Part shown: piece by piece, positions 1 to 7,872 of the stretch
Numbering within the stretch: position 1 is the stretch's first letter
How the letters are laid out: each line of letters begins with the position of its first letter
NCBI GenBank assembly: GCA_050180705.1
Contig: JBFXDX010000010.1
Span: 1 to 64,000, forward strand
Reading direction: 5' to 3'
Length of the DNA: 64,000 nucleotides
Source: SB25 sp050180705
Lineage (GTDB): Bacteria; Bacteroidota; Bacteroidia; Bacteroidales; Tenuifilaceae
Made by a program: the position numbers and the translations under genes
The notes under the pieces: model-generated
The model's database searches: none
What the model was told of the DNA's origin: nothing
What the model saw: only the letters and a program-made list of their open reading frames with translations

Positions 1-578
1 CGGAAAAACACAAAATGTTCGCCACCCCAAACTGGAACCCACGATGGCAAAACTGTATCTACAACAGGAAAGTAGAGCATATCAACAACACAACCTTTTA
101 GAAAACCTGCATAGCCTGCAAAGTTGAGATTAGAGATACCTGGGTATGACATCCACTGATTGATTTGATTATTGTAGGTAGTTCCGCTGTCGAATAAAAA
201 TCCGTAGAAAGCGCTATCAATAAGATTTCCAATTGCTCCAGCGAGAATTAGTGAAACGCCAATAACAATTCCAGTTTTTGTGTTTCTGAGAATGAGTTTA
301 TGGATGTACCAAGCAATGGCGATAATTGCGGCAAGTCGGAATAATCCAAGGAGAATTTTACCCCAGATACCCCAAAATTTCATTCCAAAAGCCATTCCTG
401 GATTTTCGGTGAAATGTAAAACAAACCAGTTTCCAAGAACCCGAACTTCGTCGCCAATGGCGAAATTGGTTTTGATATAGATTTTTAATATTTGGTCAAC
501 AATAAGAATAAGTAGTATCACCAAAATCGATTTACTACGAATGGACATCTGCATTGGATTATTTTTTAGGTTGTGCAT
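1..578 (-). CDS. lspA: Lipoprotein signal peptidase (signal peptidase II), 3' end cut by window edge
   Basis: Inner-membrane aspartyl protease that cleaves the signal peptide of prolipoproteins after diacylglyceryl modification. The gene enters from its start at 578 and runs off the left edge after 192 codons. Seen in the translation: a first membrane helix with VDQ near residue 28, the NPGMAFG segment near 59-65 (family NxGxAFG), GNLIDS with catalytic Asp near 121, and VVDMLYF with the second catalytic Asp near 166. The segment between the two aspartates is longer than in E. coli, which is usual for Bacteroidota. Alternative starts lie at 554 and 548; the last (MSIRSK) is just before the first helix and may be the true one. 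It follows ileS and the DksA-like gene on the same strand, but a strong terminator hairpin lies directly upstream, so its expression may depend on read-through. Confidence 0.93.
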   Translation of the reverse strand, partial: MHNLKNNPMQMSIRSKSILVILLILIVDQILKIYIKTNFAIGDEVRVLGNWFVLHFTENPGMAFGMKFWGIWGKILLGLFRLAAIIAIAWYIHKLILRNTKTGIVIGVSLILAGAIGNLIDSAFYGFLFDSGTTYNNQINQWMSYPGISNLNFAGYAGFLKGCVVDMLYFPVVDTVLPSWVPVWGGEHFVFF

Positions 579-587
579 GCAAAACTA

Positions 588-621
588 CAAAAAAAAAGAA
601 AGTGGCCTTATAGCCACTTTC
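588..621 (-). terminator. Rho-independent terminator after the DksA-like gene
   Basis: A perfect 9-bp stem (598-606 with 613-621, GAAAGTGGC/GCCACTTTC, 6-base loop) is followed on the minus strand by an uninterrupted run of T opposite 588-597. It would end the ileS/DksA-like transcript. It sits only about 10 bases before the first possible lspA start, leaving no room for a normal lspA promoter between them. Confidence 0.8.
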
Positions 622-639
622 AAATTCAGTTGCAATATT

Positions 640-1017
640 TTAACGTTGACTATTTTTTGCATCAATGCTAAGAGTTGCATGAGGTACAGCGCGTAAACGC
701 TCTTTAGAAATTAATTTACCAGTTTCGCGACAAATACCGTAGGTTTTGTTCTCAATTCGAACAAGAGCAGCTTCGAGGTGCTGTATGAATTTCTGCTGAC
801 GTTGTGCTAATTTGCCCGCTTCCTCTTTCGAAAGAGTTGAAGCACCCTCTTCCAAAACTTTAAAAGTAGGTGATGTATCCTCGGTGTCATTGCTTTCGCT
901 CATGGTAATAGCACTTTTAAGGATTTCGTAATCCTTACGTGCTTTTTCGAGTTTTTGCAGAATTAATTCTTTAAATTCTGTCAACTCCTCATCGGAATAT
1001 CTAGTTTTTTCTCCCAT
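640..1017 (-). CDS. DksA/TraR-family protein without zinc ligands
   Basis: Small (125 aa) coiled-coil protein of the DksA/TraR family, whose members bind in the RNA polymerase secondary channel and tune transcription. The first 90 residues are charged and helical. The C-terminal block (TYGICRETGKLI near 92-103, then RLRAVPHATLSI near 108-118) matches the DksA zinc-finger region. Only one of the four zinc cysteines remains (C96); the others are T99, S117 and A120, so zinc binding is not expected. This form seems common in Bacteroidota from my knowledge of the family. It lies 49 bases downstream of ileS on the same strand and is followed by a strong terminator. The regulatory role is inferred from the family. 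Confidence 0.88.
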   Translation of the reverse strand: MGEKTRYSDEELTEFKELILQKLEKARKDYEILKSAITMSESNDTEDTSPTFKVLEEGASTLSKEEAGKLAQRQQKFIQHLEAALVRIENKTYGICRETGKLISKERLRAVPHATLSIDAKNSQR

Positions 1018-1066
1018 GGCAATAAATTTTGCTAAATATATTAAAAAAAACTACTTATTTTCAAAA

Positions 1067-4000
1067 TCAACCTTCAATCTTTTCAACAGTGATTGATGTT
1101 TTTAGGTCTTCGTCAAGTTCTATTACGATCGAATTTCCATTAAGTTCGTTATCGACCAGTTTAATTTCCTTAGCCAAAGTTTGTCCTGCAATGTAGTCGC
1201 GGTGGGCTTCTACAGCATTATTTAATCCTTCGTGCTTCTTAATGGTAATCTTAATTTTATCGGTTACCTCAAAACCTGAGTCCTTGCGGATGTTTTGTAC
1301 GCGGTTAATAAGTTCGCGGGCAATACCTTCCATCCTAAGTTCTTCGCTAATCTTTATGTCCAAAGCAACAGTATAACGACCTTCGTTAGCAACCAACCAA
1401 CCAGGAATATCCTCCGAAAGAATTTCAACATCCTCTAATGTTATGTTGACAGGGCCTTCGGCTAGTTCGATAGTAAAACTATTGTTACGTTCAAAGAAGT
1501 TGATGTCGACTTGGGTCATTTTTCCAATAGCATCGGAAATTACTTTCATCGATTTTCCAAAGCGTGGACCAAGGGTCTTGAAGTTTGGTTTAATCTTTTT
1601 GACTAAAATTCCCGATGAATCGGTTAAATACTCAAGTTCCTTAACGTTAATTTCGCTTAAGATTAGATTTTCCACGGCACTTAGTTGAGTGCGGAACTTT
1701 TCGTCGAGAATTGGAATCATAATCTTACTCAAAGGTTGGCGTACCTTGATGTTCACCTTACGACGAAGACCTAAAACCAACGAGCATATGCTCTGGGCTA
1801 TTTCCATCTTCTCCTCAAGGTTCTTGTCTATCAACTTCTCGTTATATTTTGGGAATTGAGTTAAGTGAACACTCTCATCATTATGCTTACCAGTCACGTT
1901 GTTTAAATCGGTGAATAGTTGATCCATAAAGAATGGAGCAATAGGAGACGCAAGAATTGCAATGGTTTCCAAACAGGTGTAAAGAGTTTGGTAAGCAGCA
2001 ATCTTATCAGTATCGAACTCACCTCCCCAGAAACGTTTACGGTTTAGACGAACGTACCAGTTACTTAACTGCTCGTTCACAAAATCCTGAATAGCGCGTC
2101 CTGCACGGGTTGGCTCGTAGTTTTCGTATGCATCTTCAACCTCCTTAATCAACGAGTTAAGTAAGGATAGTATCCAACGGTCAATTTCGGGACGATTTTC
2201 AACAGGAACTTCAGCATTGCTGTAGTTGAAACCATCAACATTTGCGTAAAGTGCAAAGAACGAATATGTATTATATAGTGTTCCAAAGAATTTACGTTTA
2301 ACCTCGTCAATACCTTCAATGTCGAATTTTAGGTTATCCCAGGGTTGAGAGTTGGTAATCATATACCAGCGTAAAGGATCGGAGCCATACTTTTCGATAA
2401 CCTCGAATGGATCAACACCATTACCAAGGCGTTTACTCATCTTGTTTCCATTCTTATCCAATACCAATCCGTTCGAGATGATATTTTTATAGGCAACAGA
2501 ATCGAATAGTAGTGTTGATATTGCGTGAAGAGTATAGAACCATCCACGGGTTTGATCAACACCCTCGGCAATAAAGTCGGCAGGGTAAACATCACCAAAA
2601 TTCTCCTTGTGCTCGAAAGGATAGTGAACCTGAGCGTAAGGCATTGCACCGGAATCGAACCAAACATCGATTAGATCGGGTTCGCGGAACATCTTTTTAC
2701 CTGTTGATGAAACAAGTACAATGTTATCGACGAAAGGACGGTGTAAATCAAACGATTCGTAGTTTTGAGCAGAGTAATCATTTTCCTTATAGTCTCCAAG
2801 AGGATTACTTTGCATAAATCCAGCCTTAACGGCTTTCTCGCACTCTGTTTTCATCTGAGAAACAGAACCAATGCAAATCATCTCAGAGCGATCCTCTGTT
2901 GCCCAAATTGGAAGAGGAGTTCCCCAAAAACGTGAGCGTGAAAGGTTCCAATCCAAAAGATTCTCCAACCATTTTCCGAAACGACCGGTTCCTGTACTTG
3001 CAGGTTTCCAAGTAATTGTATTATTAAGTTCAATCATTCTATCCTTGAGGGCTGTAACCTTGATAAACCAACTATCTAACGGATAGTAAAGAATAGGTTT
3101 ATCGGTACGCCAGCAGTGTGGATAGTTGTGAACGTGTTTCTCGATACGGAATGCCTTATTCTCTTTCTTAAGAGCAACAGCCAAATCAACATCTAACGAT
3201 GAGTCGCTTTCGGTTAAAGTTGGATCGTAATCGTTCTTTACAAAACGACCCGCAAACTCATTATAGAGATCAACATTGACATTATTTTTTACAAAGTCGG
3301 GATTTAAGTCCTCGATATTATAGAAACGACCTCTACGATCGACCATTGGTTCGGGATTATTACCCTTATCGCGAAGGATTAATGGCGATATTCCTGCAAC
3401 TTTTGCAGCACGGTCATCGTCGGCACCAAAGGTTGGCGCAATATGAACCACACCGGTACCGTCTTCGGTTGTAACAAAGTCGCCAGCAATCACCCTAAAA
3501 GCATCGCCTTCGGGTTTAATCCATGGGAATAATTGCTCGTAGTTGATACCTACAAGTTGATTTCCTGCAAACTCTGCAACTATCTTGAAAGGAACTTTTT
3601 TATCACCTGCTTTATAGTCCTCGAATGCCAACTCGGCGTTTGCTGCAGGAAAGTAGGTTTCTCTGCGATCCTTTGCAAGCAGAACTGTAACCGGTTCGCC
3701 GCTGTATGGATTGAATGTTTTTACCAGTTCGTAGCGAATGTGTGCGTTGATTGCCAACGCTGTGTTCGATGGTAAGGTCCAAGGTGTAGTTGTCCAAGCT
3801 AGAACGTATACATCACTATCGGCTTTATCGAAAAGTAGTTGACTTTTCTCGTTGCGAATTACCTTAAACTGTGCAACAATGGTGGTGTCCTTTACATCGC
3901 GGTAGCAACCAGGTTGGTTCAACTCGTGTGTACTAAGACCAGTACCAGCGGCAGGTGAATATGGCTGAATAGTTTTACCCTTATAGAGTAAACCTTTTTC

Positions 4001-4510
4001 ATGCAATTTTTGAAGTAAATGCCAAAGAGTTTCAATGTAACGATTATCATAGGTGATATATGGATGCTCCATATCGACCCAGTAACCCATTTTATGGGTA
4101 AGATCCTCCCAAAGGTCGGTGTATTTCATTACCTCCTTACGGCAGGTTTGGTTATACTCTTCAACCGAGATTTTGGAACCAATGTCTTCCTTAGTGATGC
4201 CAAGCATCTTTTCAACACCAAGTTCAACGGGTAACCCGTGAGTATCCCAGCCAGCTTTACGCTCAACTAAAAATCCTTTTTGAGTTTTATAGCGGCAGAA
4301 AATATCCTTAATAGAACGAGCCATTACGTGGTGAATACCAGGAATTCCGTTTGCAGAAGGAGGTCCTTCATAAAATACGAATGTAGGATGACCTTTGCGG
4401 GTTTCTAAACTTTTATGAAAAGTGTCGTTCTTATCCCAGGTTTTTAGCACATCCTTGTTTACCTGCGATAAATCTAAACCCTTGTACTCTTTAAATTTCG
4501 ACTGTTTCAT
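1067..4510 (-). CDS. ileS: Isoleucyl-tRNA synthetase, long eukaryotic-like type with altered HIGH motif
   Basis: Class I synthetase that charges tRNA-Ile with isoleucine; 1147 aa. The N-terminal catalytic core contains PPSANGIPGIHH near residues 50-61: where the class signature reads HIGH this protein reads GIHH (coded at 4328-4339). The second signature, KMSKR, is intact near 690-694. The large editing (CP1) insertion lies between them, and WVDMEHPY and WFDSGAMP segments are typical of the family. The length, and the lack of a cysteine zinc site at the C-terminus, fit the IleRS2 (eukaryotic-like) group rather than the ~940-aa IleRS1 of E. coli. The start at 4510 (MKQSKF) is well placed before the first conserved block. 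No T-box leader was recognised upstream. Confidence 0.97.
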   Translation of the reverse strand: MKQSKFKEYKGLDLSQVNKDVLKTWDKNDTFHKSLETRKGHPTFVFYEGPPSANGIPGIHHVMARSIKDIFCRYKTQKGFLVERKAGWDTHGLPVELGVEKMLGITKEDIGSKISVEEYNQTCRKEVMKYTDLWEDLTHKMGYWVDMEHPYITYDNRYIETLWHLLQKLHEKGLLYKGKTIQPYSPAAGTGLSTHELNQPGCYRDVKDTTIVAQFKVIRNEKSQLLFDKADSDVYVLAWTTTPWTLPSNTALAINAHIRYELVKTFNPYSGEPVTVLLAKDRRETYFPAANAELAFEDYKAGDKKVPFKIVAEFAGNQLVGINYEQLFPWIKPEGDAFRVIAGDFVTTEDGTGVVHIAPTFGADDDRAAKVAGISPLILRDKGNNPEPMVDRRGRFYNIEDLNPDFVKNNVNVDLYNEFAGRFVKNDYDPTLTESDSSLDVDLAVALKKENKAFRIEKHVHNYPHCWRTDKPILYYPLDSWFIKVTALKDRMIELNNTITWKPASTGTGRFGKWLENLLDWNLSRSRFWGTPLPIWATEDRSEMICIGSVSQMKTECEKAVKAGFMQSNPLGDYKENDYSAQNYESFDLHRPFVDNIVLVSSTGKKMFREPDLIDVWFDSGAMPYAQVHYPFEHKENFGDVYPADFIAEGVDQTRGWFYTLHAISTLLFDSVAYKNIISNGLVLDKNGNKMSKRLGNGVDPFEVIEKYGSDPLRWYMITNSQPWDNLKFDIEGIDEVKRKFFGTLYNTYSFFALYANVDGFNYSNAEVPVENRPEIDRWILSLLNSLIKEVEDAYENYEPTRAGRAIQDFVNEQLSNWYVRLNRKRFWGGEFDTDKIAAYQTLYTCLETIAILASPIAPFFMDQLFTDLNNVTGKHNDESVHLTQFPKYNEKLIDKNLEEKMEIAQSICSLVLGLRRKVNIKVRQPLSKIMIPILDEKFRTQLSAVENLILSEINVKELEYLTDSSGILVKKIKPNFKTLGPRFGKSMKVISDAIGKMTQVDINFFERNNSFTIELAEGPVNITLEDVEILSEDIPGWLVANEGRYTVALDIKISEELRMEGIARELINRVQNIRKDSGFEVTDKIKITIKKHEGLNNAVEAHRDYIAGQTLAKEIKLVDNELNGNSIVIELDEDLKTSITVEKIEG

Positions 4511-4862
4511 TTACAAAAAACATTAATAATCACCACAAAAAATATATAACTCTTCTATACAGTTTAACAATAATCATTGTCATACTAAACCTTTTGAAGC
4601 ATCTAATTTCTGATTTTGAGGCAGATATATAGCTTCGCGTTGGATGACAAAACAATAAAAGAACTAAATAAAAATCTGCACGAAGCAGATTGGATTGATA
4701 TTCAAAGCGATATCAAAATAAAACCCTTCTGAAAAATCTCACAAAGATATAGGATAATTTATATAAAATCAAATAGAATTTTAGGCGAAATTCAACAGAA
4801 ACTAATTATGAATTAAATGATTAATAAAGGCCAAATGAATTTGTTTGTGGTTTGTTATAAAA
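4511..4862. other. Intergenic region (352 bases), no intact gene
   Basis: AT-rich gap between the ileS start and the stop of the amidotransferase-like gene. It should hold the ileS promoter near its left end, but I could not identify a convincing -33/-7 pair. The only coding-like stretch is a short open frame at about 4607-4732 on the plus strand, listed separately. No tRNA, riboswitch or clear terminator was seen. Confidence 0.6.
4607..4732 (+). pseudogene. Possible C-terminal remnant of a decayed gene
   Basis: A plus-strand frame opens after a stop at 4604-4606 and runs 41 codons to TGA at 4730-4732 with no usable ATG start. Its translation (for example IYSFALDDKTIKEL and NLHEADWIDI) has a normal protein-like composition, unlike most out-of-frame translations nearby. 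It could be the tail of a lost gene. I do not recognise the family, and chance cannot be excluded. Confidence 0.2.
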
Positions 4863-5951
4863 CTAGCCAATTCGTTGTTTTAACCTTACTAAACGTAGAA
4901 AAATGTTATCGATTCTTGATGTTTTGCTTTCGAATCTCAATGGTTCTATTTTTTCAATCATCGAAAGTTCTTCTTCGGATATTTTAAGTGAACTCAGAAT
5001 TTCGTGGTAATTGCTGGGTTTACTATCAATTTTATCTGCAGTTAACAATTCAAGTGCTTGCTCCCGTGAAATTTCATTTCTACGAATCATATTGCTGTAT
5101 TGGCAGATATGGCGTTCGTAGCCGTAAATCTTATTTCGTATATAGTTGGTTAATGGTTCAGCCGTACAGTCGAAATGTTTGGAGTATTTCTTGGCGGTAT
5201 CATCTTTCCAGCCCAACTCTTTTGTTATTATTTCGCCCATCTCCTTGTCGGAAGGATTATCTATGTAGAAAAGCGGACTTACATCTTTGGCAAAGTATCC
5301 CGTTTTCTTTCCGAGTGATAAAAAGAATTGGTTAAGGCGAGGATATATAAGGAAATCGTTGATTTCTTTTTTCGTAAGTTCTTTCGAGTTAGAAAGAATG
5401 TGCTTAAATCTGGCAATATCCTGAATTGAGTCTGGTACAAACGAATCGTTTTCGAGCGGCGATGTTCCGTAAAGTATAATTGGAATGGAATAATCTCGTG
5501 CAACCTTGAGGATATTTGCCCTTGTGCCAATATCGCACGAACCACAAAAATCGCCAGATTCTTTTAGCATGTGTCGATAAATTTTCTGTAAGGTATCTGG
5601 GTTTGGTCTGCAGAAGATATGGTCGACTTTGGTTTTTTCGACAATGGTGTTTATGTTATCAATAGCGAGTTGGCTGAGGAATCCATTGTCGAATGTCATT
5701 GTTAAAACTTTCAAGCCATAGACATTAACTGCAAGATGTAAAATATATGCGCTATCCTTACCTCCACTCAATGGAACAAGTACGTTGTACTTGGTGTTTT
5801 TCTTTTTGGCCGAATTAAATATATCAATAAGTTTAGATTCTCCTATTGGACTAAATTTTCGGTTACTATTGCAAAGGTTGCAAACACCATTATTGTCGAA
5901 TTCAATTCCATGGTACGATTCGGTTAGGATACATTTTTTACAGCTGGTCAT
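4863..5951 (-). CDS. PP-loop ATPase, N-acetyl sugar amidotransferase-like
   Basis: 362 aa member of the adenine-nucleotide alpha-hydrolase (PP-loop) superfamily. Visible features: an N-terminal pair of CxxC motifs (C4/C7 and C24/C27), the ATP-binding SGGKDSAY loop near residues 60-67, and CGSC near 130. This arrangement matches the WbpG/PseA/LegG-type amidotransferases that convert a keto or acetamido group of a nucleotide sugar to an amidine using ammonia from a HisH-like partner. No HisH- or HisF-like partner and no polysaccharide locus lie nearby, so the substrate cannot be told. The start at 5951 (MTSCKKC) fits the family. An alternative is another thiolation or amidation enzyme of the same superfamily. 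Confidence 0.75.
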   Translation of the reverse strand: MTSCKKCILTESYHGIEFDNNGVCNLCNSNRKFSPIGESKLIDIFNSAKKKNTKYNVLVPLSGGKDSAYILHLAVNVYGLKVLTMTFDNGFLSQLAIDNINTIVEKTKVDHIFCRPNPDTLQKIYRHMLKESGDFCGSCDIGTRANILKVARDYSIPIILYGTSPLENDSFVPDSIQDIARFKHILSNSKELTKKEINDFLIYPRLNQFFLSLGKKTGYFAKDVSPLFYIDNPSDKEMGEIITKELGWKDDTAKKYSKHFDCTAEPLTNYIRNKIYGYERHICQYSNMIRRNEISREQALELLTADKIDSKPSNYHEILSSLKISEEELSMIEKIEPLRFESKTSRIDNIFLRLVRLKQRIG

Positions 5952-5992
5952 TTTGGCGTAGGAGTTAGAAATATGTAATTCGGCGATTTGGA

Positions 5993-7051
5993 CTATTTTT
6001 TTGATTTGTTGAGTGTAAATATAAACGAAGTTCCTTGGTTCGGATTGCTCCTTACGCTTATACTTTGCTTGTGTCCCTCAATTATATGCTTTACGATTGC
6101 CAATCCTAGCCCAGTTCCTCCTTGTTCGCGCGATCTACTTTTATCTACTCTATAAAACCTCTCGAAAATTCGAGAAATATCCTTTTGGTCAATGCCAATT
6201 CCATTGTCATTAACTTCAACAAGAATTCTGTCGTTAACCTCAGAAAACGAAATGATTGTTTTGCCTCCATTATTTCCGTAATTGATGGAGTTTAGAACAA
6301 GGTTATAAATCACCTGATATATTTTCTTTTTATCGGCATTAACCCAAATTGGCTTATCGTATGTTTTGTCGAAAATAAGAGTTATCGATTTACTCTTTGC
6401 TCGAATATCCAGAGATTCGAATACATCTTCGGATAGTCCAACTATGCTGAATTTTTCGAAGGTTAGTTTTAGTTCGCCAGCTTCCAATTTCGAGATGGTT
6501 TCCAAATCCTCCACAATCCCGATTAGCCTATTAATACTTTTCTCTGTGCGTTCTAGATATTTTCGGTTGATCGTTTCATCCTCTAAACCTCCATCAAGAA
6601 GTGTAAGAACATATCCCTGGATGTTGAAAATTGGTGTTTTAAGTTCGTGCGAAACGTTGCCAAGAAACTCTTTGCGGTAACGTTCCATTTCTTTTAATCG
6701 ATCAATTTCTTGGGCTTTTTTATTGGCCCAAGTTGCAACGTCAGTGTTTATCTTCTCAAGAATCTTCCCTTCGTCTATTTTTGAGGAAAGTTGTGAAGTG
6801 CTTATGTCGATTTGATAAAGAGTTTTATAGAGAGGATTGATTTTTTTTGCAAGAAAGTAATTCACAAGCAGATTGGAAACAATAAAAATCAACGTAAAGC
6901 CAGTTAATGCTGAGGCTACTGAAAGAAGAATTAATCTTTCGGTATTAAAACCATAAAAAATAATTGTAATTGCACCAATAAGAATTCCTGTAACAGCGGC
7001 AATCATTACAGAGATATTCTTGGGGTATTCTACCAGTTTCTCTGTGTTCAC
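5993..7051 (-). CDS. Membrane sensor histidine kinase (orphan)
   Basis: 352 aa kinase. Two hydrophobic helices (about residues 13-33 and 40-66) are separated by a very short loop, followed by a linker, the dimerisation/phosphoacceptor box NVSHELKTP with His135, and an ATPase domain with N box (YNLVLNSINYG), DNGIGI, FERFYR and GGTGLGLAI motifs. It autophosphorylates and passes phosphate to a response regulator, but none is encoded nearby. There is no sizeable periplasmic sensor domain, so it may sense through the membrane or a partner. PhoR- and PorY-like kinases of Bacteroidota share this design; the specific assignment is not possible from this sequence alone. Confidence 0.88.
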   Translation of the reverse strand: MNTEKLVEYPKNISVMIAAVTGILIGAITIIFYGFNTERLILLSVASALTGFTLIFIVSNLLVNYFLAKKINPLYKTLYQIDISTSQLSSKIDEGKILEKINTDVATWANKKAQEIDRLKEMERYRKEFLGNVSHELKTPIFNIQGYVLTLLDGGLEDETINRKYLERTEKSINRLIGIVEDLETISKLEAGELKLTFEKFSIVGLSEDVFESLDIRAKSKSITLIFDKTYDKPIWVNADKKKIYQVIYNLVLNSINYGNNGGKTIISFSEVNDRILVEVNDNGIGIDQKDISRIFERFYRVDKSRSREQGGTGLGLAIVKHIIEGHKQSISVRSNPNQGTSFIFTLNKSKK

Positions 7052-7072
7052 GATGATTTAATTTAGATTAAC

Positions 7073-7124
7073 CGTGAGATGTTAAAAGAAAGCAAAAGCA
7101 ATAAAAATCGTTTAACGTCTCACG
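7073..7124. repeat. Long inverted repeat between histidine kinase and ribE
   Basis: A 14-base arm (7073-7086, CGTGAGATGTTAAA) is complementary, with one G-T pair, to 7111-7124 (TTTAACGTCTCACG), leaving a 24-base loop. It lies between two minus-strand genes and has no clear T run. The word TCGTTTAACGT inside it recurs in another intergenic inverted repeat near 44451, suggesting a dispersed element. Confidence 0.5.
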
Positions 7125-7138
7125 ATTAACATTTAGTT

Positions 7139-7759
7139 TTATTTTATCAATCTATCAATTTGTCCAGACTCCAAGTACTGCTTAAGCATCTTTGTGATGT
7201 ACTTTCCAACAATGTCAAACTCTAGGTTTACAGCAGTACCAATCTTGAACTGGTGAAAGTTTGTATGTTCGTAGGTATAAGGGATAATGGCAACCTGAAA
7301 TGTGTTCATTTTTGAGTTTACCACCGTTAAGCTAACTCCATTAACCGAGATAGATCCTTTTTCAACAGTAATGTTTCCACGGTTTGGATCGTACTCAAAT
7401 GTGAAGTACCAGCTACCATCGGCTTCTTCTATTTTGGTACAAACTGCAGTTTGATCAACATGTCCCTGAACTAAATGCCCATCGAGCAAACTATCAATCT
7501 TCATGCTGCGTTCAAGGTTAACCTTGTCGCCAACCATTAGCAGACCAAGATTGGTTTTATCTAGGGTTTCTTTAATTGCAGTTACAGTGTAGTTATCATT
7601 GTTTTTTTTGACAACAGTTAGGCAAACACCATTATGCGCAATACTTTGGTCTATTTTAAGACTTTCGGTAAACGAGCATTTTAGTGTAATGTGTAGGTTT
7701 TCTTTATCTTTTTCAAGGGCAACAACAGTTGCGGGTTCTTCTACTATTCCTGAGAACAT
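7139..7759 (-). CDS. ribE: Riboflavin synthase, alpha subunit
   Basis: Catalyses dismutation of two 6,7-dimethyl-8-ribityllumazine molecules to riboflavin in the last step of vitamin B2 synthesis. 206 aa, the usual length. The N-terminus MFSGIVEE is diagnostic, and two tandem lumazine-binding repeats are visible, each with a characteristic hydroxyl-rich motif (AHNGVCLTVV near 41-50 and SVNGVSLTVV in the second half) and a GHLVQGHVD connector. No FMN riboswitch or other rib gene lies nearby. A minus-strand TATCTTTG at 7806-7813 could be a -7 element for this gene, although a matching upstream TTTG at normal spacing is missing. Confidence 0.96.
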   Translation of the reverse strand: MFSGIVEEPATVVALEKDKENLHITLKCSFTESLKIDQSIAHNGVCLTVVKKNNDNYTVTAIKETLDKTNLGLLMVGDKVNLERSMKIDSLLDGHLVQGHVDQTAVCTKIEEADGSWYFTFEYDPNRGNITVEKGSISVNGVSLTVVNSKMNTFQVAIIPYTYEHTNFHQFKIGTAVNLEFDIVGKYITKMLKQYLESGQIDRLIK

Positions 7760-7872
7760 GATATCTGTATTTTAATGGTTTGATAATTATAATTTGTAAA
7801 TTGTACAAAGATATAAAACACTATCAAACTAAATATTGTTGTAATTTTAAGTTTAGTTTATCTTTTGGGGCA

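Noticed and set aside
7780..7872. An upstream start for the Na/Pi transporter that adds 31 residues.
   Set aside because: The added residues are unlike a signal peptide and cover the spacer shared with ribE; the ATG at 7873 gives a normal signal sequence.
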